Shown here: one piece after another, positions 1 to 8,076 of the stretch | Layout of the letters: every line of letters starts with the position of its first letter | Numbering within the stretch: position 1 is the stretch's first letter | DNA from: CAZPAH01 sp964584495 | GTDB lineage: Bacteria > Krumholzibacteriota > Krumholzibacteriia > Krumholzibacteriales > Krumholzibacteriaceae | NCBI GenBank assembly: GCA_964584495.1 | Contig: CAZPAH010000075.1 | Span: forward strand, 1 to 14,521 | Length of the DNA: 14,521 bases | Direction: 5' to 3' | Translations under genes and position numbers: made by a program | Notes under the pieces: generated by a model | Database searches by the model: none | The model's input: the letters and a program-made list of their open reading frames with translations, nothing else | Told to the model about the DNA's origin: nothing

Positions 1-1
1 G

Positions 2-3000
2 GGTCGGATGTCGCCCGTGGGCTGGGGGTATTTCAGAAGTGATGATATGGTCGGTGGACAGGCCGAAGGGGTCGAATTGATATACAGGGTGCATGCCTGC
101 GACGACGATTCCGACACCGGCGCTTCGGACAGAAGCTGTACGGAAGGCGATGTCCAGAGCATCCAGATCGTGGGCTCCGAAGCGGTATATGACGATGTTT
201 ATTCGCTCTCGCCCGGATACGTGTACCCCGGTCAGCGGGATGTGACCTTTTCAATAAACATCAGCAATCCTAATGCGGATGAGATAGTCGCCTTCCCTTC
301 GGTGTCATATCTGCAGATTGACGGTGGCGACTCCGTTCTTACGACTTTCCTCGCCAATGAGACCGTTCTGGTTCCGGGGGCCGCGCATTTCCCGATATCG
401 TTCGATCCCCTTGATATTCCCGGCGGTTTTTCCGCCCCTGATACCATCAGGCTGACGCTGCATCTGCAGGGCACATATATGGAGTCCTCATATTGGGATC
501 AAACCTGGAAGGCTTCGGTCACCAACGGCCTCATTGTCAAGCAGCCGACCTTGCATTTCGAAGCTCATGCGATTCCTTCACCGGACGTCAACCCGGGCGA
601 CCGGAAAGTGGAGATCATGCGCATGGAGCTCGACCTCGAAAATATCACGAATATAATTCTCGACAGCCTCATCGTCACGAATCCAAAAGCTCGAATGCCC
701 GGGGGCGAAGCCAGCGATACTAACATCGAGAGGCTCTATCTGTACAAGCAGGGGGCACCGCTTTCAGCTCCGGACGTTTCGGTGGATGGTACGGATCATA
801 AAATTCTAACGAGCAGGCCTTTCGTGGAAGGCGATTCGCTCCTGGCCGCCGCCACGCTAGAAAACGGCAGGGCCGTATTCGCTCTTGCCAGGGGAAGGGT
901 CATACCTCCCTGGGAATCCATATACTACTACGTCGTCGCCGATGTCGACTCCTTCTCGGCGAGCGATGGTGAATTCCTGGATGTCGAGATCTATTCGCCC
1001 GACGCGGTTTACACCTCCGGGAACGTCTCGGTGATATTCGAGGAGCAACCGTTGAACTCCGAGGGGAGAAACCGGATAGACGGCTTCTTGAGCTTCCAGG
1101 CGAGGATCATCGATAACCTGCCCGACACCATCTACTCGGGCGATAGCGATCAGCTTGTCTTCACGGTTATTATTCCGGCCAACGGACATATACCCGATAT
1201 TCTCTCGGGGCTCTCCGTCAGAAATTACGGCGATGCCGAAGCCACCTCGCTCATCGATAATCTGCGTCTCTGGGCCGACAACGGAGACGGAAGTTTCTCG
1301 GCGGAAAATGACGGTTATCTGGGAACCCTGCACAATACGGGGAATCGGTTTCAGATTTCGGCCCTCTCGCTGCCGGTGATCGGCTCGAAAAGATTCTTCT
1401 TCACGGCCGATTTCGGCTGGGGATTCACCGAGAAGCTCAACGTGAGATTCGGGATCCCCTTGGATGGAGTCGAATATGTCTCGGGCAATGATGGGCCTTT
1501 GAATTCGAATATGATCGCCGGCTCGTCCCAGGTTCTCGTCAGGCGCGAAAGTATCACGATCGAGACCCTCGATTCGGGCGATGGATCCCATACGGTTCAT
1601 CCGGGCGCATTCGACATGGAGCTTCTGGGGCTGACGGTCGTCAACAACACCTTGGGTTCCGTTACCATAGACTCTCTCAAGCTGCGGGGCGAAGAGGATC
1701 TGTTCGCCTGTGAACCTATAAAAAACTTGCGGTTGTTTCACGATGACGGTGACCTGATATTCGATCCCGCGACGGACACTCAGGTTTCGATCGCCGCATG
1801 GTCTGATGGTGGAGGACTCTTCGCAGATGTCGGTCTGGATATCGCTTCGGATTCCCAAGAGATCCTGTTTGTATCGAGCGACCTGGATTCCTTCAAAACA
1901 GTCGATAACGAGACCCTCTCGGTGTGGCTCCAATCGGAGACAGATCTATACCTCTCCGCCTCCACGGAAAACCCTTACGAGATCGACGGCGATTTTCCGT
2001 TGATCAATGAGGCGGCGCCGATAACGGATGGAATGCTGTCGTTCCAGCTGGAGCTTTTCGAAGGCCGGGACAGCACCATTTCCGGACGGACAAAGAATAT
2101 TCTGATTATGGATCTCACCGTGCCGGGAAACGGATGCATGGATGATACCCTGACCGGAATCACGGTTATCAATAACGGCACAGCCGGGGAAGAGCATATC
2201 GAGCGGGCGCTGCTCTGGAGAGACGATGGTGACGGATCATTCGATCCGGCAGAGGACGATTCCATCACCGTTATGGTTCCGGCTGGAATTAAAACATATT
2301 CCTCTTCCGCCTTGTCGGTGCCGTTGAGCGGCGATACAGGACAGAGATTCTTTGTTACCGTGGATCTGATGGACGATTTCAAGACCGGAGCGACGATTTT
2401 GGCCGGTATCCCGAAGATGGGAATCGAGGTCGGATCGGATAACGACGGTCCCGTGGACGGCAGTGTCTTCGACGTAAAGAGTATTCTGATACCGGTTCCC
2501 GACAGAGTGACATTTTACACCAGCATCCTGGGTAACAAGAAGGTTCACGGCGGCGGCAAGAACGTTCTCAACATGGTTCTTGGAGCGTACAACAGCTATG
2601 CCCAGCCCAAAACGCTTCAATCCATAGTGTTGCTCAGGAGCGGAACCGCCAGGCCGGAGGAAATCGTCAGGGCCAACGCCTACGCGGATACCGACGGTGA
2701 CGGGTTATTCAAAGCCGATCACGATAAACTGCTCCAAACCCTGGAATCTACCGGTGTTCTCTTTGACTTCGATGCGCTTAACCTGACGCTGGCTCCTTTC
2801 AAGAGCAGCCTGCTGTTTATTACATACGATATCCCGGTCACGGGCGTCCGTGATTCGGTTTCCGTGGATTTCAGCGTCTCCGACCGATCGTTGATCGGAT
2901 TCATCGAGGGGCACATCGTCATCGAGGGCGAATTTCCGTTGAACTCGGCGGGCGAAGATCAGACCGATGGTATGATCGCCTCGCAGATCGAAGTCACATC

Positions 3001-6000
3001 TTTGAACAGCGCCCGGGTCTCGCCCGGCGATATAGACGTTCCGTGTTTTTCGTTCCGGTTGCCGTGCAACGGAACGGACGGTGACTCTCTTGTCAGTATC
3101 CTGCTCGACAACGAAGGCTCCTGCTTGCCGGGGATCGACATCGAATACCTCAAGCTCTGGAAGGAATCGGGAGGAAGCGCTGAGAATTTCGATCAGGGCG
3201 AGGAGGAGTTCCTCAGTTACTTCGTATGGAACGGCAGCAGCTGGAGCAATGTCTCGAGTCTTTGGAGATATATCGGCTGTGACGGGCTGCAGCTGCATGT
3301 GACCGCCGATTTCTCGACAACGGCTGTCGACGGCCGAACCGTCGAGCTGGCTCTTCCGTTGGAAAGTGTCGAGGTTCTATCGGGAAATGACGGCCCAATC
3401 GATAGAATTGTAAGATCGACGGCCAGGGTGACCGTGACGACCGACCCGATAATAGTGGCCTTCGAGGTCCTGCCGCCGGTTACGATCGGCCAGGAGTTCG
3501 ACGCGCCGCTCGATATCAGTAACGTGACCGATACGTCTCTTGTCTCCGTTCGGCCCGACAGCTTCACTTATTCGGGTGACGGGGTCCTTAACCTGCTTTC
3601 GGGGCCGGTACCCTCGAACATGGACCTCGGTGCCCACAGCGGTGGGTCCTTCGTGTGGACTTTTAACGCTTCAACCGCCGGGAGCGTTGTTTTTCGAGCC
3701 AAGGCTCTGGAAGAGAGCGGCGGCGCCGTCAGCCGGCTCGAATATTCGGACACCCTTCTGGTGGAAAATGTGCCCGATAACTTCAACATCACTATCGACG
3801 ATCTTTCTCCGGTAAGCTTGAACAGGGGACACCGTGACGCCTCCGTGGTGGAGATTATAGCCAGCTACGGCTCGGCCTGTGAGCGGTGTGCCCGGGTGGA
3901 TCTGGCATCTATCGGCATACTATTCACGGATGGAGCTGGAGTCGGCCTACCGATAAAGGATGTGATCTCGAAGATAAGTCTGGAAGACGAGTCTATGGTT
4001 CTGTTCTCGATGTCGACATCCGAGGTGCTGGATTCGGTGGTCGACCTGTCGCCGGCCCTTCCCGTTCTCTTCCGTCCCGGCGAGATGAAGATATTCAGGG
4101 TTTCCCTCGATATATCGGAGAGCGCCTCGGTTGGAAGCTTCAAGATGTCTATTAACTCCGCCGATTACTTCATCCTCCTTGACCATAACAACGGGGGCCC
4201 GGTTGTTTTCGGAGGCTCTTCGTTCCCCTGGTCGACCAACACGATCACTCTCAAGGATCCCGCGGTCGAGCTGCTGGCAGGCATGAATGGAACCCTTCCC
4301 TTACAGGTGAACAGGGGGCAGGAGGACGTAAGAGCGTTCACCCTGGTCCTTTATAACTCGGGAGGATCCTCGGGTGCCGATATCAGCGTGTCGGAGATTG
4401 AATTCATGACCGTGGATACCGACACCGATTCCCTACCTCCCTCATATTTTCTGAAAAAACTCAGGCTGAGCGATATCTGGGGCTATAACCACTTTGTTAT
4501 CGGGGTTTTCCCGGGAGCGTGGGGAGTACGGTGCGTTTTCCAGCCGGAATTGATTGTATCGGCCCATGTTCCGTTCGTGCTGAACGCTTATTTGGATTTG
4601 CTCGAAGAGCCCGCGGCAGAGGGATTTTCATTCATTTTACCCGACAGTCTATCTATCGTGGCTAGAGATATCAACTCGGGGCAGACGGTCGAAGTGAAGC
4701 CGGATTCCCAGGAAGGATACAGTTTTCCCATGAACAGCGGGGAGGCTCTCTTCATCGATCCACTCAACAGCTTTATGGTCTCAGGTGAAGGCTTGCTGCC
4801 CGCCAAGGTCGCCGGCGGAGCGGAAAATGTAGACGCCCTCCGGCTGATTCTTCAGCACACTGGAGCCGCCGGTGAGTCACGGGCGGCGATTTCGGGCTTG
4901 ACGCTGAGGTTGCTCAACCAGATAGGAGACGGTATTCCTAATAATGCGATTATATCCGCGGTAAGGGTCGAATTCTCAGACAGCGTCATATGCTCCGTGT
5001 ATCCGACGGTTCAGGATACTTCATCCTATATAAACCTGGATTTTCCCGGGATGGTATTTATCGAGCCGGGAAACTCGCTTGTATTGGAAATCTCCCTGGA
5101 TGTGAAGCAATCCGCTTTAACCGGTTTCTTCCAGGTTCAGCTGTACGGAAACGCCGTGAAGGTATATGACGGGACCTCCGGGACCGTGTTCGACGGCACG
5201 GAAGGATCTTTTCCTCTCTCGAGCGGATTGGCGCAGATAATACTACCGGTGGAAAGCATCTCCTTTATGGCCGAGGGGGAGCTGCCCGCCAATATCGTGG
5301 CGGGCGAGATGGTGAAGGTTTTCAATGTCCGTTTCGAGAGAGAAGGTGGGACCGGGGGGGCGCTGGCACTGATTGAATCTCTCAATCTGTCTTTCGCCGA
5401 TGAGAATGACGATCCCGTCGATATCACTTCGAACATAGAGGATATATCGCTCGAAGGCGAATCGGGTGCCCTGCGCACGGCGATGGTACCGATTGAAGGG
5501 GGAGTCCGAGTCGAGTTCGAGGATATTAAGGAACTGGGATCGGGAGAATCCATCGATCTGGGTCTGTTTGTGAAGATCGCCCCCGGAACGGGGCTCAAGA
5601 TGGTATCGGCGATGGTAGGCTCATCGTCTGATATATCGAGCATCGATGAAACGACGGGGAACCCCGTTGCCGTATATCCGGTCGCGGGCCGCCAATTCCC
5701 CTTCAGCTCCGGCAGGGCGGCTTTGATGGGGGCAAGTCTCGAAGGCTCCTTCTCGAATTATCCGAATCCATTTATAGCCAGCAGGGAGAAGACGACGGTC
5801 ACCTTCTACATGCCGGGTGACGGCACAGTCTCTATCCAGGTATACACCATTCTGGGGCGGCTCGTTAAAACCCTCGCGATGAATGAAAGGCGAAACAAGG
5901 GACCGCATCAGGACATCCAGTGGGATGGAAATAACGGAAGAGGCGAGAAGGTGATCAACGGAGTTTATTACCTCGTGCTTAAAGCGAAGATAGACGGCAG

Positions 6001-6040
6001 TGAGCGGATTATTAAACGGAAGGTCGCGTTGGTACGCTGA
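2..6040 (+). CDS. Giant modular secreted surface protein with YPNPF/FlgD-like C-terminal sorting domain (5' truncated)
   Basis: The reading frame is open from base 2, so the ATG at 8 is probably only an internal Met; residues below count from it (2010 residues visible). There is no signal peptide, as expected for a 5' truncated gene. The visible order is: an Asp-rich start and a beta-rich segment (1-177); six modules of about 155-175 residues (178-1145); an Ig/FN3-like segment (about 1146-1256); four modules of a second type, about 160-167 residues each (1257-1910); and a C-terminal domain (1911-2010) starting at YPNPF (1918-1922) and ending in a basic strand. Such C-terminal domains are known T9SS or FlgD_Ig-type sorting domains, so I infer export and surface attachment or release. 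Several modules carry D-x-(D/N)-G-D-G-x-F loops, which resemble calcium sites. It overlaps the next gene, a PorV-type protein, by one base. The function (adhesin, stalk, sheath or S-layer-like) is not recognisable; I see no catalytic domain. Confidence 0.85.
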   Translation, partial: GRMSPVGWGYFRSDDMVGGQAEGVELIYRVHACDDDSDTGASDRSCTEGDVQSIQIVGSEAVYDDVYSLSPGYVYPGQRDVTFSINISNPNADEIVAFPSVSYLQIDGGDSVLTTFLANETVLVPGAAHFPISFDPLDIPGGFSAPDTIRLTLHLQGTYMESSYWDQTWKASVTNGLIVKQPTLHFEAHAIPSPDVNPGDRKVEIMRMELDLENITNIILDSLIVTNPKARMPGGEASDTNIERLYLYKQGAPLSAPDVSVDGTDHKILTSRPFVEGDSLLAAATLENGRAVFALARGRVIPPWESIYYYVVADVDSFSASDGEFLDVEIYSPDAVYTSGNVSVIFEEQPLNSEGRNRIDGFLSFQARIIDNLPDTIYSGDSDQLVFTVIIPANGHIPDILSGLSVRNYGDAEATSLIDNLRLWADNGDGSFSAENDGYLGTLHNTGNRFQISALSLPVIGSKRFFFTADFGWGFTEKLNVRFGIPLDGVEYVSGNDGPLNSNMIAGSSQVLVRRESITIETLDSGDGSHTVHPGAFDMELLGLTVVNNTLGSVTIDSLKLRGEEDLFACEPIKNLRLFHDDGDLIFDPATDTQVSIAAWSDGGGLFADVGLDIASDSQEILFVSSDLDSFKTVDNETLSVWLQSETDLYLSASTENPYEIDGDFPLINEAAPITDGMLSFQLELFEGRDSTISGRTKNILIMDLTVPGNGCMDDTLTGITVINNGTAGEEHIERALLWRDDGDGSFDPAEDDSITVMVPAGIKTYSSSALSVPLSGDTGQRFFVTVDLMDDFKTGATILAGIPKMGIEVGSDNDGPVDGSVFDVKSILIPVPDRVTFYTSILGNKKVHGGGKNVLNMVLGAYNSYAQPKTLQSIVLLRSGTARPEEIVRANAYADTDGDGLFKADHDKLLQTLESTGVLFDFDALNLTLAPFKSSLLFITYDIPVTGVRDSVSVDFSVSDRSLIGFIEGHIVIEGEFPLNSAGEDQTDGMIASQIEVTSLNSARVSPGDIDVPCFSFRLPCNGTDGDSLVSILLDNEGSCLPGIDIEYLKLWKESGGSAENFDQGEEEFLSYFVWNGSSWSNVSSLWRYIGCDGLQLHVTADFSTTAVDGRTVELALPLESVEVLSGNDGPIDRIVRSTARVTVTTDPIIVAFEVLPPVTIGQEFDAPLDISNVTDTSLVSVRPDSFTYSGDGVLNLLSGPVPSNMDLGAHSGGSFVWTFNASTAGSVVFRAKALEESGGAVSRLEYSDTLLVENVPDNFNITIDDLSPVSLNRGHRDASVVEIIASYGSACERCARVDLASIGILFTDGAGVGLPIKDVISKISLEDESMVLFSMSTSEVLDSVVDLSPALPVLFRPGEMKIFRVSLDISESASVGSFKMSINSADYFILLDHNNGGPVVFGGSSFPWSTNTITLKDPAVELLAGMNGTLPLQVNRGQEDVRAFTLVLYNSGGSSGADISVSEIEFMTVDTDTDSLPPSYFLKKLRLSDIWGYNHFVIGVFPGAWGVRCVFQPELIVSAHVPFVLNAYLDLLEEPAAEGFSFILPDSLSIVARDINSGQTVEVKPDSQEGYSFPMNSGEALFIDPLNSFMVSGEGLLPAKVAGGAENVDALRLILQHTGAAGESRAAISGLTLRLLNQIGDGIPNNAIISAVRVEFSDSVICSVYPTVQDTSSYINLDFPGMVFIEPGNSLVLEISLDVKQSALTGFFQVQLYGNAVKVYDGTSGTVFDGTEGSFPLSSGLAQIILPVESISFMAEGELPANIVAGEMVKVFNVRFEREGGTGGALALIESLNLSFADENDDPVDITSNIEDISLEGESGALRTAMVPIEGGVRVEFEDIKELGSGESIDLGLFVKIAPGTGLKMVSAMVGSSSDISSIDETTGNPVAVYPVAGRQFPFSSGRAALMGASLEGSFSNYPNPFIASREKTTVTFYMPGDGTVSIQVYTILGRLVKTLAMNERRNKGPHQDIQWDGNNGRGEKVINGVYYLVLKAKIDGSERIIKRKVALVR
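539..3442 (+). repeat. Six beta-rich modules in alternating order (about 315-residue super-repeat)
   Basis: This lies within the giant surface gene, residues 178-1145. A landmark hydrophobic/aromatic pair followed by an acidic loop recurs at residues 246, 422, 577, 737, 892 and 1051, giving spacings of 176, 155, 160, 155 and 159. A second landmark, PLNS/PLIN followed by an IDGF or TDGM motif, recurs at 348, 664 and 977 (spacings 316 and 313). A third, S-(G/D)-N-D-G-P, recurs at 493, 810 and 1125. Odd and even modules are therefore more alike than neighbours, which implies duplication of a two-module unit. DNA identity is low apart from short patches such as the 11-base match at 1049 and 2936, so the duplication is old. 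Confidence 0.75.
3776..5737 (+). repeat. Four tandem modules of a second type (about 160-167 residues each)
   Basis: This lies within the giant surface gene, residues 1257-1910. Each module opens with a strand and a short (N/A)-(R/G)-G type turn (SLNRG 1270, QVNRG 1433, KVAGG 1600, NIVAG 1762; spacings 163, 167 and 162) followed by a long beta strand. The last three end in a S-F-P-(M/L/F)-(N/S)-S-G motif (1572, 1734, and with Q in place of the leading S at 1896). The modules differ from the N-terminal set in lacking the acidic DGDG loop. They probably form a stalk next to the C-terminal anchor; that role is inference. Confidence 0.7.
5738..6037 (+). other. C-terminal sorting / FlgD-Ig-like domain of the giant protein
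   Basis: Residues 1911-2010 read as a short Ig-like beta domain: S-N-YPNPF, then T-V-T-F, a V-S-I-Q-V-Y strand, the turn ILGRLVKTL, W-D-G-N-N-G-R-G, N-G-V-Y-Y-L, and a final R-K-V-A-L-V-R. This is the known pattern of T9SS type A C-terminal signals and of the FlgD_Ig family common in FCB candidate phyla. The basic last strand ends directly at the stop codon, as in true sorting domains. Confidence 0.85.
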
Positions 6041-8058
6041 TGTTTTCGATTGTCGCGAATATGAACGGCAGGAATATCGGCCTGGCGGTAATGGCCGGCG
6101 TCCTCCTCTTCTGTGCCCCTCTTGCGGCTGACGACGAGGGCGGCGGCACTGTGAGCCCGTTCGCCCTGGGAGCGGGAGGACGCAATATAGCCATGGGAGG
6201 GACCAGGGCGGCGGTTTGGGGAGGGTCATACGCGCTTCTTTGGAATCCTGCGGGACTGTGTCAACTGGAACGCGGTGAAGTCAGCATGTTTCATACAAAG
6301 CTGTTCGACGAATCGTGCTCCTACTCGTCCCTTATAGGGTCTTATCCGTTCACCGATATGGGTGTTGTTTCGTTCGGGGTGCTCAGGCTCGAGATCGGCG
6401 GAATCGAACGCAGGGATTGGCAAAATCTGCCGGTGAGCGGAGAATTATCAAACAAGCAGATAAGATATGTATTCGGCTACGCAAAGGACCTGTACAGGGG
6501 ATTTTACAGCGGAGTCAGCATGAAAATGGACCGTTTCGCGCAGGGATCGTACGTCGCGAACGGATTCGGATTGGATATCGGTTTCGGATTTCGACCCGAT
6601 TTGAGCTCTCGATTGGTAGACGGCGCGGCTTTCGGTCTTACCTTTTTCAACGTTCTGGAGCCGAAGTTTAAGCTCGCCTTCGAGGAATCGGGGGATCCAT
6701 ACGGCACCAGAGCTGGATTCGCCCTTTGGAGATCGCTCAATAAAGGACTCGATGACCGGTTCCTTCTGGCCGTGGATATCGATAAGACCAAGTACGATGA
6801 TGCCCGGATGCATTTTGGATGTGAATACAGCATGAAGGGAATGTTTGCCGCCAGAGGCGGATGGGATTCCGGGTTCCCGACGTTCGGGTTCGGATTTAAC
6901 TTCTACTCTATCCAGATAGATTATGCTTATCGAAACAGCGATCTCGATTATTACCATCTTTTCTCCTTGTCCTATGAATTCGGGCCGTCGAAGGGCTGGA
7001 GGCTCGAGAAGCGGAAACAGATGAGGGAAGAGAAAATAAAGAGGGAAATTGAAAAAGAGACGATCAGGTACGAGGCCGGGCAGATAGAAAATTCATTATC
7101 GAAAGCCCGGGAAGCTCTTGCGAAGCAAAAATTCAAGTCAGCGACGGAATATTTCGAAACGGTTCTTCTCTGGGACCCTGAAAATCGGGAAGCAAAGGCC
7201 GGGAAGCTCCAGGCCGATGGATACATTTTGGTGATGGTGGCTGATTCGTTGTTCGAGGCGGGAAAGTACGGTGAAGCTCTTCTGCAGTATCGCCGCGGGA
7301 ATGAGGCCCTGAAGGCCGATGTAATAAACACACGTATCGAGAAGTGTGAGGAGATAATCAGCCGGACGACCAATCAAAAGCAGATGATCGAAAACATGTT
7401 CGCCAGGGCCCTGGAGCTGTATTCGGAGAGAAAATGGTCCGAGTCGGCCAAGGTGTTCAATCAGGTGTTGGATCTCGCGCCGGACCACGATATCGCCCGC
7501 AATTACTACGATAAGGCGAATGCAAGGTTCGCTGAAGAATACTCCAGGGTTCTTCGGCGGATACAACTTTCGATCGGAAAGAACCGCTACGGGGAAGCCT
7601 TGGAAGAGGTCCGGGCCGGTTTGGAGATGTATCCAGGAGACAATGAACTTGAAAAACAGCTCGCCGAAGTAAGCAGACTTAAGAAGCAGGGTGAATCGGC
7701 CGCTCAAATATCGGCAAGTAATGAAGCGGATGAGATTGTCCTCTCCCGGGATGAGATCGAAGAGCTTCGACCGATATATGATGAGGGCGTGGAATTTTTC
7801 AAGAACGGCGAATTCGACAAGGCGATTGGGGAGTGGGAAAATGTTTGGAAACGCTATGCGAAGTACGAGAAGGTCGAGGATTACCTGGTGAAGGCGTACC
7901 TCTACTGGGGGATGGAGCTATACACAAAACATGATTACCAGGAAGCCCTCAAAATATGGGGGAAGGTGCTCGAAGTGGATCCGGATAATGAAAAGGCCGT
8001 TAGATATATTCGAAGAACGAGAGAGGAACTCGGCAGGCTCGAAAGCGTGTCCGGATAA
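6040..8058 (+). CDS. PorV/PorQ-family outer membrane protein fused to a TPR domain
   Basis: A signal peptide covers about residues 8-30 (hydrophobic run LAVMAGVLLF, then an APLAA-type cleavage site). The PorV-like N-terminal signature follows: SPFALGAGGRNIAMGGTRAA and WNPAGL (about 39-73). A glycine- and aromatic-rich beta-barrel segment runs to about 315. Residues 318-350 are a charged helix. Helical repeats fill about 352-660, with TPR-like units near 352-385, 396-425, 452-485, 501-535, 577-606 and 616-650; two of them end in DP-(E/D)-N. PorV proteins are known outer-membrane barrels that bind T9SS cargo C-terminal domains. Standalone PorV lacks TPRs, so this is a two-part protein, presumably barrel plus periplasmic scaffold. 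The start may be ATG 6040, coupled to the upstream stop as TGATG, or ATG 6061, which gives a more compact signal peptide; neither has a strong ribosome site. The cysteine at residue 25 is in a poor lipobox context. Its cargo is probably the upstream protein (inference). Confidence 0.85.
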   Translation: MFSIVANMNGRNIGLAVMAGVLLFCAPLAADDEGGGTVSPFALGAGGRNIAMGGTRAAVWGGSYALLWNPAGLCQLERGEVSMFHTKLFDESCSYSSLIGSYPFTDMGVVSFGVLRLEIGGIERRDWQNLPVSGELSNKQIRYVFGYAKDLYRGFYSGVSMKMDRFAQGSYVANGFGLDIGFGFRPDLSSRLVDGAAFGLTFFNVLEPKFKLAFEESGDPYGTRAGFALWRSLNKGLDDRFLLAVDIDKTKYDDARMHFGCEYSMKGMFAARGGWDSGFPTFGFGFNFYSIQIDYAYRNSDLDYYHLFSLSYEFGPSKGWRLEKRKQMREEKIKREIEKETIRYEAGQIENSLSKAREALAKQKFKSATEYFETVLLWDPENREAKAGKLQADGYILVMVADSLFEAGKYGEALLQYRRGNEALKADVINTRIEKCEEIISRTTNQKQMIENMFARALELYSERKWSESAKVFNQVLDLAPDHDIARNYYDKANARFAEEYSRVLRRIQLSIGKNRYGEALEEVRAGLEMYPGDNELEKQLAEVSRLKKQGESAAQISASNEADEIVLSRDEIEELRPIYDEGVEFFKNGEFDKAIGEWENVWKRYAKYEKVEDYLVKAYLYWGMELYTKHDYQEALKIWGKVLEVDPDNEKAVRYIRRTREELGRLESVSG

Positions 8059-8076
8059 TAGAGAGGCTATGTTTAG

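Noticed and set aside
8..10. ATG at 8 as the true start of the giant protein
   Set aside because: The frame is open to base 2, there is no room for a ribosome site, and no signal peptide follows although the protein has an export domain. The gene most likely begins upstream of the window.
857..1933. Long minus-strand frame of 358 codons
   Set aside because: It lies wholly inside the giant gene, its translation resembles no family, and it fits the shadow expected opposite a Ser/Asp-rich beta protein.
539..5737. Repeats of the giant gene as a CRISPR array or recombining DNA repeats
   Set aside because: Periodicity is at protein level (about 157 or 315 residues). DNA identity is limited to short patches and there are no spacer-like units.
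6040..6130. PorV-TPR protein as a lipoprotein
   Set aside because: The cysteine at residue 25 follows Phe, which does not fit a lipobox, and a normal signal peptidase I site follows at about residue 30.
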